A DNA stretch of 64,000 nucleotides from Escherichia sp. E4742 (lineage in GTDB: Bacteria > Pseudomonadota > Gammaproteobacteria > Enterobacterales > Enterobacteriaceae). The position numbers were made by a program, and so were the translations under genes. The notes below the pieces were generated by a model. The model did no database searches. It was not told where the DNA came from and was given only the letters and a program-made list of their open reading frames with translations. This document shows positions 8,576 through 20,075 of this stretch, piece after piece (positions within the stretch are counted from its first letter, which is position 1; each line of letters starts with the position of its first letter). Location of the stretch: NCBI RefSeq assembly GCF_005843885.1, contig NZ_CP040443.1, positions 1,612,001 through 1,676,000 on the forward strand. Direction: 5' to 3'.

Positions 8576-10711
8576 ATGAGCACCATTGTGATTTTTTTAG
8601 CTGCTTTGCTGGCCTGCTCACTACTTGCGGGATGGCTGATAAAAACCCGCACCAGGCGGCGACAATTGCCCTGGGCTAACGCCTTCGCTGATGCGCAAAC
8701 GCGCAAACTTACTCCGGAAGAACGTAGCGCTGTTGAAAATTATCTCGAGAGCCTGACACAGATTTTGCAGGTTCCCGGCCCGACGGGTGCCAGCACGGCG
8801 CCTGTCTCTCTGACGCTGAACGCCGAAAGCAATAATGTGATGATGCTGACGCACGCTATCACACGTTATGGCATCTCTACCGACGATCCCAATAAATGGC
8901 GCTACTACCTTGACTCGGTAGAAGTCCACCTGCCGCCTTTCTGGGAGCAGTACATCAACGACGAAAACACCGTTGAACTGATTTATACCGACTCACTCCC
9001 ATTAGTCATTTCACTCAACGGCCATACGCTGCAAGAGTATATGCAGGAGACTCGCGGTTACACGTTACAACCTATACCATCAACGCAGGCATCGATTCGC
9101 GGTGAAGAGAGCGAACAAATTGAGTTGCTCAACATTCGCCAGGAAACGCACGAAGAGTATGCACTTAGCCGCCCACGAGGATTGCGGGAAGCGCTGCTGA
9201 TTGTCGCCTCATTCCTGATGTTCTATTTCTGCCTGGTGACCCCAGATGTATTTGTCCCGTGGTTGGTTGGCGGCGCGCTACTGCTGCTGGGCGCGGGCCT
9301 GTGGGGATTATATGCGCCACCTGCCAAATCTTCCCTAAGGGAGATTCACTGCCTGCGCGGGACACCGCGTCGCTGGGGGCTGTTTGGTGAAAACTCTCAG
9401 GAACAGATTAACAATATTTCGCTTGGTATTATCGATCTGGTCTACCCCGCGCACTGGCAACCTTACATTGCCCAGGATCTCGGACAACAAACCGATATCG
9501 ATATCTACCTCGACCGTCACGTCGTGCGCCAGGGGCGCTATCTTTCGCTGCATGACGAAGTAAAAAACTTCCCGTTGCAGCACTGGCTACGCAGCACGCT
9601 TATCGCAGCCGGTTCGCTGATAGTCTTGTTTATGCTGCTGTTCTGGATCCCACTGGATATGCCGCTGAAATTCACTCTCTCGTGGATGAAAGGCGCGCAG
9701 ACTATTGAGGCCACCAGTGTTAAACAACTTGCGGACGCTGGCGTACGCGTAGGCGATACCTTACGTCTAAGTGGTACAGGCATGTGTAATATCCGCACTT
9801 CCGGCACCTGGAGCGCGAAAACCAATTCACCGTTTTTGCCGTTTGACTGCTCGCAAATCATCTGGAATGACGCCCGTTCATTGCCATTACCGGAATCGGA
9901 ACTGGTTAACAAAGCTACGGCGTTGACCGAAGCAGTAAACCGCCAGTTGCACCCGAAACCGGATGATGAATCTCGCGTCAGCGCCACATTGCGTTCAGCA
10001 ATTCAGAAATCCGGCATGGTTTTGCTTGATGACTTTGGCGACATCGTACTGAAGACCGCAGATCTCTGTGCCGCCAAAGATGATTGTGTTCGGTTGAAAA
10101 ATGCTCTGGTGAATCTCGGCAACAGTAAGGACTGGGACGCACTGGTGAAACGCGCCAACGCAGGAAAACTTGATGGTGTGAATGTATTACTCCGCCCGGT
10201 GAGCGCAGAATCGCTGGATAATCTGGTGGCGACTTCCACCGCACCGTTTATCACTCATGAAACGGCGCGAGCGGCACAATCACTGAATAGCCCAGCGCCT
10301 GGCGGCTTCCTGATTGTCAGCGACGAAGGCAGCGATTTTGTCGATCAACCGTGGCCAGCAGCCTCGCTTTATGACTACCCGGCGCAAGAACAATGGAACG
10401 CTTTCCAGAAGCTGGCGCAAATGTTGATGCATACACCGTTTAACGCCGAGGGGATCGTCACCAATATTTTCACCGATGCCAACGGCACGCAGCATATCAG
10501 CTTGCACCCTATTCCGGACCGTTCTGGCCTGTGGCGCTATCTCGGCACCACATTACTGCTACTGACGATGTTCGGCTGTGCCATCTATAATGGCGTGCAG
10601 GCCTGGCGTCGTTACCAGCGTCATCGCACCCGCATGATGGAGATTAAGGAATATTACGAAAGCTGCCTGAATCCGACGCTGCTCACGTCTTCAGAAAGCC
10701 TCATCGAATAA
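8576..10711 (+). CDS. igaA: Inner-membrane Rcs phosphorelay inhibitor IgaA (YrfF)
   Basis: IgaA (711 aa) keeps the Rcs envelope-stress phosphorelay off and is essential in enterics with an intact Rcs system. Membrane segments appear at about residues 3-22, 204-245 (two helices), 340-358 and 655-675, with a large periplasmic part between about 360 and 650, where CAAKDDCVR shows a Cys pair. It has the family's standard length. It shows noticeably more substitutions against remembered K-12 sequence than its neighbours such as hslO. Confidence 0.95.
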   Translation: MSTIVIFLAALLACSLLAGWLIKTRTRRRQLPWANAFADAQTRKLTPEERSAVENYLESLTQILQVPGPTGASTAPVSLTLNAESNNVMMLTHAITRYGISTDDPNKWRYYLDSVEVHLPPFWEQYINDENTVELIYTDSLPLVISLNGHTLQEYMQETRGYTLQPIPSTQASIRGEESEQIELLNIRQETHEEYALSRPRGLREALLIVASFLMFYFCLVTPDVFVPWLVGGALLLLGAGLWGLYAPPAKSSLREIHCLRGTPRRWGLFGENSQEQINNISLGIIDLVYPAHWQPYIAQDLGQQTDIDIYLDRHVVRQGRYLSLHDEVKNFPLQHWLRSTLIAAGSLIVLFMLLFWIPLDMPLKFTLSWMKGAQTIEATSVKQLADAGVRVGDTLRLSGTGMCNIRTSGTWSAKTNSPFLPFDCSQIIWNDARSLPLPESELVNKATALTEAVNRQLHPKPDDESRVSATLRSAIQKSGMVLLDDFGDIVLKTADLCAAKDDCVRLKNALVNLGNSKDWDALVKRANAGKLDGVNVLLRPVSAESLDNLVATSTAPFITHETARAAQSLNSPAPGGFLIVSDEGSDFVDQPWPAASLYDYPAQEQWNAFQKLAQMLMHTPFNAEGIVTNIFTDANGTQHISLHPIPDRSGLWRYLGTTLLLLTMFGCAIYNGVQAWRRYQRHRTRMMEIKEYYESCLNPTLLTSSESLIE

Positions 10712-10775
10712 CACGTTTGCGCGGCAGGTTATGCTACCCTGTCGCGCAAATTGCTTCACTCTGGAGATTTCCCCC

Positions 10776-11444
10776 ATGCATATCAACATTGCCTGGCAGG
10801 ACGTAGACACCGTTCTGCTGGATATGGACGGCACGTTGCTCGACCTCGCCTTCGATAACTATTTTTGGCAAAAGCTGGTGCCTGAAACATGGGGCGCGCA
10901 AAACGGTGTTACGCCACAGGAAGCAATGGAATATATGCGCCAGCAATATCACGACGTGCAGCATACGCTAAACTGGTACTGTCTTGATTACTGGAGCGAG
11001 CAACTGGGTCTGGATATCTGTGCGATGACCACCGAGATGGGGCCACGTGCTGTGTTGCGTGAAGATACTATTCCGTTTCTCGAAGCGCTGAAAGCCAGCG
11101 GCAAGCAGCGAATTTTGCTCACTAACGCCCATCCACATAACCTGGCCGTTAAACTTGAGCATACGGGTCTGGACGCACACCTTGATTTATTACTTTCCAC
11201 CCACACATTTGGTTATCCGAAAGAGGATCAGCGGTTATGGCATGCGGTGGCCGAAGCTACGGGTCTGAAAGCTGAAAGAACGCTGTTTATTGATGACAGC
11301 GAAGCCATTCTCGATGCTGCCGCGCAATTTGGTATTCGTTACTGTCTCGGCGTCACCAACCCTGACTCTGGAATAGCCGAAAAACAGTATGAGCGCCATC
11401 CGTCACTGAATGACTACCGCCGCCTGATCCCCTCGCTAATGTGA
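10776..11444 (+). CDS. yrfG: GMP/IMP nucleotidase YrfG, HAD family
   Basis: This 222-aa HAD-like hydrolase dephosphorylates purine mononucleotides, mainly GMP and IMP. Motif I is LLDMDGTLLDL with nucleophile Asp16 and acid Asp18, motif II is LLTNAH, and motif IV is IDDSEAILDAA. I took the ATG at 10776 with GGAG upstream, not a frame extension of 15 codons. It is followed at 10 bases by hslR, so yrfG-hslR-hslO look co-transcribed. Confidence 0.95.
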   Translation: MHINIAWQDVDTVLLDMDGTLLDLAFDNYFWQKLVPETWGAQNGVTPQEAMEYMRQQYHDVQHTLNWYCLDYWSEQLGLDICAMTTEMGPRAVLREDTIPFLEALKASGKQRILLTNAHPHNLAVKLEHTGLDAHLDLLLSTHTFGYPKEDQRLWHAVAEATGLKAERTLFIDDSEAILDAAAQFGIRYCLGVTNPDSGIAEKQYERHPSLNDYRRLIPSLM

Positions 11445-11454
11445 AGGAGACGCC

Positions 11455-11856
11455 ATGAAAGAAAAACCGGCTGTTGAGGTTCGACTGGATAAATGGCTAT
11501 GGGCCGCCCGTTTTTATAAAACCCGCGCGCTGGCCCGCGAAATGATTGAAGGCGGTAAGGTGCATTACAACGGGCAACGCAGCAAGCCGAGTAAAGTCGT
11601 CGAACTGAATGCCACGCTCACTCTGCGCCAGGGAAATGACGAACGAACGGTAATCGTGAAGGCGATTACTGAACAGCGTCGCCCCGCCAGCGAGGCTGTC
11701 TTGCTGTATGAAGAAACTGCAGAAAGTGTAGAGAAACGCGAAAAAATGGCGCTGGCACGTAAACTTAATGCCTTAACCATGCCGCACCCGGACCGGCGCC
11801 CGGACAAAAAAGAGCGCCGTGACCTGTTACGATTTAAACACGGCGACAGTGAATAA
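11455..11856 (+). CDS. hslR: Heat shock protein 15 (Hsp15), ribosome-associated
   Basis: Hsp15 (133 aa) binds 50S subunits that carry stalled nascent chains and helps recycle them. An S4 RNA-binding domain covers about residues 9-70 (VRLDKWLWAARFYKTRALA...). The C-terminus is very basic (RRPDKKERRDLLRFK). AAGGAGA lies just upstream of the ATG. hslO follows after 24 bases. Confidence 0.96.
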   Translation: MKEKPAVEVRLDKWLWAARFYKTRALAREMIEGGKVHYNGQRSKPSKVVELNATLTLRQGNDERTVIVKAITEQRRPASEAVLLYEETAESVEKREKMALARKLNALTMPHPDRRPDKKERRDLLRFKHGDSE

Positions 11857-11880
11857 CTGTCACCTGCAAGAGAGATGATT

Positions 11881-12759
11881 ATGCCGCAACATGACCAATT
11901 ACATCGCTATCTGTTTGAAAACTTTGCCGTTCGCGGCGAACTGGTAACCGTTTCGGAAACCCTGCAACAGATCCTTGAGAATCACGATTATCCGCAGCCC
12001 GTTAAAAACGTGCTGGCAGAACTGCTGGTTGCAACCAGCCTGTTGACCGCTACGCTGAAGTTTGATGGTGATATCACCGTACAGCTGCAAGGCGACGGTC
12101 CGATGAATCTGGCGGTTATTAACGGTAACAACAAACAGCAGATGCGCGGTGTGGCGCGCGTGCAGGGCGAAATTCCAGAAAATGCCGACCTGAAAACGCT
12201 GGTCGGCAATGGTTACGTGGTGATCACGATTACCCCGAGCGAAGGTGAACGCTATCAAGGCGTGGTTGGTCTGGAAGGTGATAACCTGGCGGCCTGCCTG
12301 GAAGATTACTTTATGCGTTCTGAACAGCTGCCAACGCGTCTGTTTATTCGCACCGGCGACGTAGATGGCAAACCGGCTGCGGGCGGTATGTTGTTGCAGG
12401 TAATGCCTGCGCAAAATGCCCAGCAAGACGACTTCGACCACCTGGCGACGCTGACCGAAACCATCAAAACCGAAGAGCTACTGACCTTACCGGCAAACGA
12501 AGTGTTGTGGCGTTTGTACCACGAAGAAGAGGTGACGGTTTACGATCCGCAGGATGTTGAATTCAAATGCACCTGCTCGCGTGAACGTTGCGCAGGCGCG
12601 CTGAAAACGCTGCCGGATGAAGAAGTTGATAGTATCCTCGCGGAAGATGGCAAAATTGACATGCATTGTGATTACTGTGGTAACCACTATCTGTTCAATG
12701 CAATGGATATTGCCGAGATCCGCAACAATGCGTCTCCGGCAGATCCGCAGGTTCATTAA
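11881..12759 (+). CDS. hslO: Redox-regulated holdase chaperone Hsp33
   Basis: Hsp33 is activated by oxidation plus unfolding. The zinc-binding switch is visible as CTC at residues 230-232 and CDYC at 263-266 of the 292-aa form; older numbering adds two because an in-frame ATG lies two codons earlier. All four ligand cysteines are present. It is the last gene of yrfG-hslR-hslO and is followed by a terminator hairpin. Confidence 0.96.
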   Translation: MPQHDQLHRYLFENFAVRGELVTVSETLQQILENHDYPQPVKNVLAELLVATSLLTATLKFDGDITVQLQGDGPMNLAVINGNNKQQMRGVARVQGEIPENADLKTLVGNGYVVITITPSEGERYQGVVGLEGDNLAACLEDYFMRSEQLPTRLFIRTGDVDGKPAAGGMLLQVMPAQNAQQDDFDHLATLTETIKTEELLTLPANEVLWRLYHEEEVTVYDPQDVEFKCTCSRERCAGALKTLPDEEVDSILAEDGKIDMHCDYCGNHYLFNAMDIAEIRNNASPADPQVH

Positions 12760-12767
12760 TCGCCATG

Positions 12768-12794
12768 TCCGGCAGAGATGACTCTGCCGGATTT
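12768..12794 (+). terminator. Intrinsic terminator after hslO
   Basis: A perfect 10-bp stem, TCCGGCAGAG-ATGA-CTCTGCCGGA, is followed by TTTC, nine bases after the hslO stop. Confidence 0.75.
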
Positions 12795-12803
12795 CATGAC
12801 GCA

Positions 12804-12884
12804 ATTGCCTGATGCGCTGCGCTTATCTGGCCTACGGTATAAATCGCAAGTTATTGTAGGTCGGCTAAGGCGCCGCATCTGACA
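12804..12884. repeat. REP/BIME pair between hslO and yhgE
   Basis: A first REP unit, TTGCCTGATGCGCTGCGC...GGCCTAC (12805-12833), and an opposite, degenerate one, TTGTAGGTCGGCTAAGG...GCATCTGAC (12855-12883), lie between convergent genes. Confidence 0.75.
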
Positions 12885-12902
12885 AAAATCAGATGCGCGT
12901 TG

Positions 12903-14627
12903 TCACTCATTCAGATTCAAATCCAGCGTTTCACCATCCACCGTAAGATTGCGCCACGTTTTAGGCTTCGTCCCCAGTTTTCCTTCCTTCGCGGCAGTGA
13001 GTAATTTCTCTTTCGTTATTTCACGCGGAAGTAAACTCATCGCAAGCTCTTGCCATTCTTTCTTTTCAGAATCAAAGCCATAAACAATATATCTTTCGTC
13101 ATTAAAAGCGAAAAGAATCCCCTCTGCCCTGCCATCACTATTCAGATCTTGCTCGACCAGTACGCAGGCATCTTTTTCAATACAGGTCATCACGTTATAG
13201 CGTTCTTTGATTAAGGCCGACCAGAATGTCGCATCCGGTTTACCTGAACCTGGGGCAATTAACACATTATCGGCTAATGCTTTTTCCGATACCTGCTGCT
13301 GAAGATGTTGCTCCCCATCAAACGCCATTAGCAGATTCCATGCGCGTTTCGGGTCTTTCATATACTCGGCATCGCTTTTCAGCGACTCAAACGCTGCACG
13401 TCCATAGCGACCGCTATGTTCGAGCATGTAGATACTTACCTGGTCTGGCGTGTTCTTGCCACTCTGATAACGCGCCATATGGCTGTTCACGCTAATGCGC
13501 ATACTGTCCAGCACCGGCGAATTAAGAAGCACCAGTATCACCAGCACCAATAACGAAACCACAAGGTTCACCTTGCCCTGAAGAACAAGGGGATTTTGCC
13601 CTTTACGCCAGACAATACTGACGAAATACCCCAGCGACCAAACCAGTAACACCACCACAACCAACACGCCATGCAAGCGTTCCGTAGTCCAGCCGTACTG
13701 AGCGACCCGCAGCCATAACGCCCAGGCGGCGACTAACACATACAATGGGGCGACCAGCAGAGCGGTTTTAATCAGGCAACGCAACGGACCAGTCCAGGGA
13801 AGTGACGCTTTTTGCGGATCGCGGACAATGGTCATTAAGAGCAATTGCAAAAAGGCCAGCGTCAAAAGCAACCCGGCAGCAGAGATGTGGCGAGAAATCG
13901 CGTTCAGGCCCGCGAACGGTAGGGTGATAATAAACAGCAATGTCAACAATGACACCAACGGCAGCAAACCCGTGGCAATTAACGTGAACAGCTTTTGAAT
14001 AGAATCGATTAAACGTGACTGTGTCCGCGCGAGGATCACCGCCAGCGCGGTAACCAGACCTGACGTAAGATAAATAAACCAGTCTGTTGCAAAAAAGAGC
14101 GTTTTGAAAAACGTGATGCCAACGAGTTTAAATAACTCACTCCACAGTAAAAGCACCAGCCACGTCAGGGCATTGGCGATAAAAATAACCAATAATATAA
14201 GTACATTATGCCATACCGACTGGTAAAAATAGCTATAGCGGGTACTGTCATTACGCTCACGCAGACTCTGTTGTATCCACGGCAGCAACATCATTCCCAT
14301 CAGCAGCAGATAACACCCAAAATCCCAAAGCGCCTTTTCCGCTCTCCAGGGACTCATGCCATCAATTTGCCACTTCAGCCAGCCGCTCATCCCGAGAGTG
14401 GCAATCAACACTATCGCCAGCCATCCCCAAAGTCGCTTTTGTTTGAAGGACACTACAGAAAATAACAAAACGGATGAAAGCGCCACGGTTGCAGGCACGC
14501 CATAAACTATCCAACTGTTATTTTTACCGGCGAGCCAGGAGATCAGCAGGTAGCAAACTAAGCCCTGGAGTAATCCGGTAGCAACCATTCCTCTGCGTGT
14601 TGCGGGTGAAAGCTCAACGTTTTCCAT
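12903..14627 (-). CDS. yhgE: Inner-membrane protein YhgE, function unknown
   Basis: This 574-aa protein has about eleven hydrophobic segments in its first 380 residues and then a mostly soluble C-terminal domain of about 190 residues. It matches E. coli YhgE. I believe it carries a DUF4153-type membrane domain, but that is from memory. No catalytic motif is obvious. It is divergent from pck across a 376-base region and converges on hslO. Confidence 0.9.
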   Translation of the reverse strand: MENVELSPATRRGMVATGLLQGLVCYLLISWLAGKNNSWIVYGVPATVALSSVLLFSVVSFKQKRLWGWLAIVLIATLGMSGWLKWQIDGMSPWRAEKALWDFGCYLLLMGMMLLPWIQQSLRERNDSTRYSYFYQSVWHNVLILLVIFIANALTWLVLLLWSELFKLVGITFFKTLFFATDWFIYLTSGLVTALAVILARTQSRLIDSIQKLFTLIATGLLPLVSLLTLLFIITLPFAGLNAISRHISAAGLLLTLAFLQLLLMTIVRDPQKASLPWTGPLRCLIKTALLVAPLYVLVAAWALWLRVAQYGWTTERLHGVLVVVVLLVWSLGYFVSIVWRKGQNPLVLQGKVNLVVSLLVLVILVLLNSPVLDSMRISVNSHMARYQSGKNTPDQVSIYMLEHSGRYGRAAFESLKSDAEYMKDPKRAWNLLMAFDGEQHLQQQVSEKALADNVLIAPGSGKPDATFWSALIKERYNVMTCIEKDACVLVEQDLNSDGRAEGILFAFNDERYIVYGFDSEKKEWQELAMSLLPREITKEKLLTAAKEGKLGTKPKTWRNLTVDGETLDLNLNE

Positions 14628-15003
14628 GTTGGTTATCCAGAATCAAAAGGAGAGGTAATTATCGCATTCAGGCAGGACTAATTTGTTTTTTTCAGAAAAT
14701 AATCAAAAAAAGTTAGTGTGGTGAATCGATACTTTACTCATTGAATTTGCATTAATTTCACTCAAGAATGTGATATCACTCGCAACATTTTCGCCATATA
14801 AACTAAGTTTTAACCTTTTAAGAACATTTTCCACACCTAAAATGCTATTTCTGCGATAATAGCAACCGTTTCGTGACAGGAATCACGGAGTTTTGTCAAA
14901 TATGAATTTCTCCAGATGCGTAAATCTATGAGCCTTGTCGCGGTTAACACCCCCAAAAAGACTTTACTATTCAGGCAATACATATTGGCTAAGGAGCAGT
15001 GAA
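14628..15003 (+). promoter_or_regulatory. pck control region with two CRP-like sites
   Basis: The gap contains TGTGA-TATCAC-TCGCA at 14769-14784 (nine of ten consensus half-site bases) and GTGA-CAGGAA-TCAC at 14873-14886 (a symmetric CRP core). Catabolite control of pck is established in E. coli; assignment of these exact sites is inference. GATAAT at 14855-14860 is a possible -10. The region is AT-rich and also holds the yhgE promoter side. AAGGAG lies at the 3' end before the pck start. Confidence 0.6.
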
Positions 15004-16626
15004 ATGCGCGTTAACAATGGTTTGACCCCGCAAGAACTCGAGGCTTATGGTATCAGTGACGTACATGATATCGTTTACAACCCAAGCTACGACCTGCTGT
15101 ATCAGGAAGAGCTCGATCCGAGCCTGACAGGTTATGAGCGCGGGGTGTTAACTAATCTGGGTGCCGTTGCCGTGGATACCGGGATCTTCACCGGGCGTTC
15201 ACCAAAAGATAAGTATATCGTGCGTGACGATACCACTCGCGATACTTTCTGGTGGGCAGACAAAGGCAAAGGTAAGAACGACAACAAACCGCTCTCCCCT
15301 GAAACCTGGCAACATCTGAAAGGCCTGGTAACCAAACAGCTTTCCGGCAAACGTCTGTTCGTTGTAGACGCGTTCTGTGGCGCTAATCCGGATACTCGCC
15401 TTTCCGTACGTTTCATCACCGAAGTGGCCTGGCAGGCGCATTTCGTCAAGAACATGTTTATTCGTCCGAGCGATGAAGAGCTGGCTGGTTTTAAACCTGA
15501 CTTTATCGTCATGAACGGCGCGAAATGCACCAACCCGCAGTGGAAAGAACAGGGTCTGAACTCTGAAAACTTCGTGGCGTTTAACCTGACCGAGCGCATG
15601 CAGCTGATTGGCGGCACCTGGTACGGCGGAGAAATGAAGAAAGGGATGTTCTCGATGATGAACTACCTGTTGCCACTGAAAGGCATTGCCTCCATGCACT
15701 GCTCCGCCAACGTTGGCGAGAAAGGCGATGTTGCGGTGTTCTTCGGCCTTTCTGGCACCGGTAAAACCACCCTTTCCACCGACCCGAAACGTCGTCTGAT
15801 TGGCGATGACGAGCACGGTTGGGACGATGACGGTGTGTTTAACTTCGAAGGCGGCTGCTACGCGAAAACCATCAAACTGTCGAAAGAAGCGGAACCTGAA
15901 ATTTACAACGCCATCCGTCGCGATGCGCTGCTGGAAAACGTCACCGTGCGTGAAGATGGCACCATCGACTTTGATGATGGTTCAAAAACCGAGAATACCC
16001 GCGTTTCTTATCCGATCTACCACATCGAAAATATCGTTAAGCCAGTTTCCAAAGCGGGCCACGCGACTAAAGTTATCTTCCTGACCGCAGATGCTTTTGG
16101 CGTACTGCCGCCGGTTTCTCGCCTGACTGCCGATCAAACTCAGTACCACTTCCTCTCAGGCTTCACCGCCAAACTGGCTGGTACAGAGCGTGGCATCACC
16201 GAACCGACGCCAACCTTCTCTGCCTGCTTCGGCGCGGCGTTCCTGTCGCTGCACCCGACTCAGTACGCAGAAGTGCTGGTGAAACGCATGCAGGCGGCAG
16301 GCGCGCAGGCATATCTGGTTAACACCGGCTGGAACGGCACTGGCAAACGTATCTCCATTAAAGATACCCGCGCCATTATCGACGCCATCCTGAACGGTTC
16401 GCTGGATAACGCAGAAACCTTCACTCTGCCGATGTTTAACCTGGCGATCCCGACCGAACTGCCGGGCGTTGATACGAAGATCCTCGATCCGCGTAACACC
16501 TACGCCTCTCCGGAACAGTGGCAGGAAAAAGCCGAAACGCTGGCGAAACTGTTTATCGACAACTTCGATAAATACACCGACACCCCTGCGGGTGCCGCGC
16601 TGGTAGCTGCTGGTCCGAAGCTGTAA
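15004..16626 (+). CDS. pck: Phosphoenolpyruvate carboxykinase (ATP)
   Basis: Pck (540 aa) makes PEP from oxaloacetate with ATP and is the entry step of gluconeogenesis. The kinase P-loop GLSGTGKTTLS lies near residues 248-258 and the metal-binding GDDEHGW near 267-273. The start at MRVNNGL has AGGAG eight bases upstream; the frame is open further up but without a comparable site. A strong terminator follows. Confidence 0.98.
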   Translation: MRVNNGLTPQELEAYGISDVHDIVYNPSYDLLYQEELDPSLTGYERGVLTNLGAVAVDTGIFTGRSPKDKYIVRDDTTRDTFWWADKGKGKNDNKPLSPETWQHLKGLVTKQLSGKRLFVVDAFCGANPDTRLSVRFITEVAWQAHFVKNMFIRPSDEELAGFKPDFIVMNGAKCTNPQWKEQGLNSENFVAFNLTERMQLIGGTWYGGEMKKGMFSMMNYLLPLKGIASMHCSANVGEKGDVAVFFGLSGTGKTTLSTDPKRRLIGDDEHGWDDDGVFNFEGGCYAKTIKLSKEAEPEIYNAIRRDALLENVTVREDGTIDFDDGSKTENTRVSYPIYHIENIVKPVSKAGHATKVIFLTADAFGVLPPVSRLTADQTQYHFLSGFTAKLAGTERGITEPTPTFSACFGAAFLSLHPTQYAEVLVKRMQAAGAQAYLVNTGWNGTGKRISIKDTRAIIDAILNGSLDNAETFTLPMFNLAIPTELPGVDTKILDPRNTYASPEQWQEKAETLAKLFIDNFDKYTDTPAGAALVAAGPKL

Positions 16627-16645
16627 TCGGTTAAGTTAAGTGACG

Positions 16646-16681
16646 AAATCCCCCGTTTCGCGAGATACGGGGGATTTTTTA
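16646..16681 (+). terminator. Intrinsic terminator after pck
   Basis: Stem AAATCCCCCGT / ACGGGGGATTT (arms 16646-16656 and 16667-16677) with a T-run to 16680. The right end touches the stop of the neighbouring minus-strand gene, so it may serve both directions. Confidence 0.92.
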
Positions 16682-17719
16682 TTGTCTGTCTGAATTAAAT
16701 GGGCCAAACATATAATCCAGCGATTGACGCGTTTCACGAAAAAACGTATCCAGTTCAGGCTGCGCTTTTATCGCGTTGGCGGGAATAAAAATATCACTAA
16801 ACTCTTTCGTCGCTTCTCTGGAAAAACTCTTTGGTAAATGTAGAAAAAGCCACAAGTAATCTTCTTCGTAGTGAATACCATAAAAATCTCCCCAGCGAAG
16901 TATGCCCTGCTGATGTGATTCATAAAAAACAATCCCCTCGCTATAAAGCTCATAACGTACGGGGTTCGTAAAAGTAACTTGCTTTGTTTTTGATTTAAAA
17001 TCGTTAATTCTTCGGCTGATTAACAGGAACATTGACCAGAGGAAGGCCAACGTGAACACGAGAATTAACGCACTGATCCCGTTGATTTTAAAGTCATGAG
17101 AAGGATTCAACCATTGCGGGATCATGGGCAGGATTGCCAGCAAGCCCGCGGCCCCAATTCCCCATTTAAACCATTTAAAACGCTTTTTAATGTAACAGGT
17201 ATAATGCTTAACGGCAGCGTTGAAGGTGGTTGGGGTGTAGTGGATTTGCACTGTGCCGAGGTAATGCGCGGTTTGTTGATCAAACTTGCTGATGCTCATC
17301 ACATACGCAATACGCTTAAGTCGATAAAGCATCTCTTTGCGGATACCTTCATCTGAATGAGACGTGTATTCCTGAATCAATGCCAGCGCCTCTGGCGTGC
17401 CAATTTTCCATAATAGATGGCTGAACCATTTCGCAATTGCGCCAGAATCCGACCATGTATAATCGAGGTAATCAAACCCGTGGGCAAATACCTGCCTGAC
17501 ATAAGGAATCGTGGACGGATCTCCAATTTGCTGAAGTTTCATCGCCACTTCCTGATGATGGTAATGACCAGATGTAACTAATAGCAAATTAAGGGCATCA
17601 AGATGAAAGCGTGGATTATTCGCTGACAGAAGTTGTTCAGTAACAGTATTAATTCTTTCATAGTCCTGACCAGCAATGGCTTCCTGCACTACATCCCTGA
17701 CAGATTGCGAATTAAGCAT
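16679..17719 (-). CDS. HEAT-repeat/YcxB-like membrane protein, accessory gene between pck and envZ
   Basis: I do not know a named gene for this 346-aa protein, and from memory K-12 has none between pck and envZ. The N-terminal 150 residues look like alpha-helical HEAT-type repeats (for example KLQQIGDPSTIPYVRQVF at 61-78 and the helices around 99-134). Residues about 158-330 have the layout of YcxB-like proteins: a short lead (VQIHYTPTTFNAAVKHY), two membrane helices at about 187-203 and 215-236, then a beta-rich tail with YELYSEGIVF, ILRWGDFYGIHYEED and FIPANAI. AATGGAA precedes the ATG. It sits exactly between the pck and envZ terminators, so it probably has its own promoter. It looks more AT-rich than its flanks. 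Function is unknown. Confidence 0.8.
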   Translation of the reverse strand: MLNSQSVRDVVQEAIAGQDYERINTVTEQLLSANNPRFHLDALNLLLVTSGHYHHQEVAMKLQQIGDPSTIPYVRQVFAHGFDYLDYTWSDSGAIAKWFSHLLWKIGTPEALALIQEYTSHSDEGIRKEMLYRLKRIAYVMSISKFDQQTAHYLGTVQIHYTPTTFNAAVKHYTCYIKKRFKWFKWGIGAAGLLAILPMIPQWLNPSHDFKINGISALILVFTLAFLWSMFLLISRRINDFKSKTKQVTFTNPVRYELYSEGIVFYESHQQGILRWGDFYGIHYEEDYLWLFLHLPKSFSREATKEFSDIFIPANAIKAQPELDTFFRETRQSLDYMFGPFNSDRQ

Positions 17720-17743
17720 AATGATTCCATTCTTATTAATTAT

Positions 17744-17777
17744 TTAAAAAAACGGGAGGCACCTTCGCCTCCCGTTT
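17744..17777 (-). terminator. Intrinsic terminator of ompR-envZ
   Basis: On the minus strand AACGGGAGGC-GAAGGT-GCCTCCCGTT is followed by a run of seven Ts. It ends the operon and separates it from the accessory gene downstream. Confidence 0.93.
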
Positions 17778-17779
17778 AT

Positions 17780-19848
<2,069 letters not shown>

Positions 19849-20075
19849 TCTTTGTACTCCCAAAGGTTCGCAACAATTTGTAAGCGTGTATTCTTAAAAA
19901 AGCTTACGTCTGTCACCAGCTAAATCTGGTATGAATTTCAGCCTAAATTGTTACAAAGCATATTAAACAGCAGCTTAAGTATACAATTTATTCGGCGAAA
20001 CATTATTGATTCTGTTGATATGATCACGTTATACCCAATGTGCGCATTATCAAACAGACAAAGGGAATCAACGAG

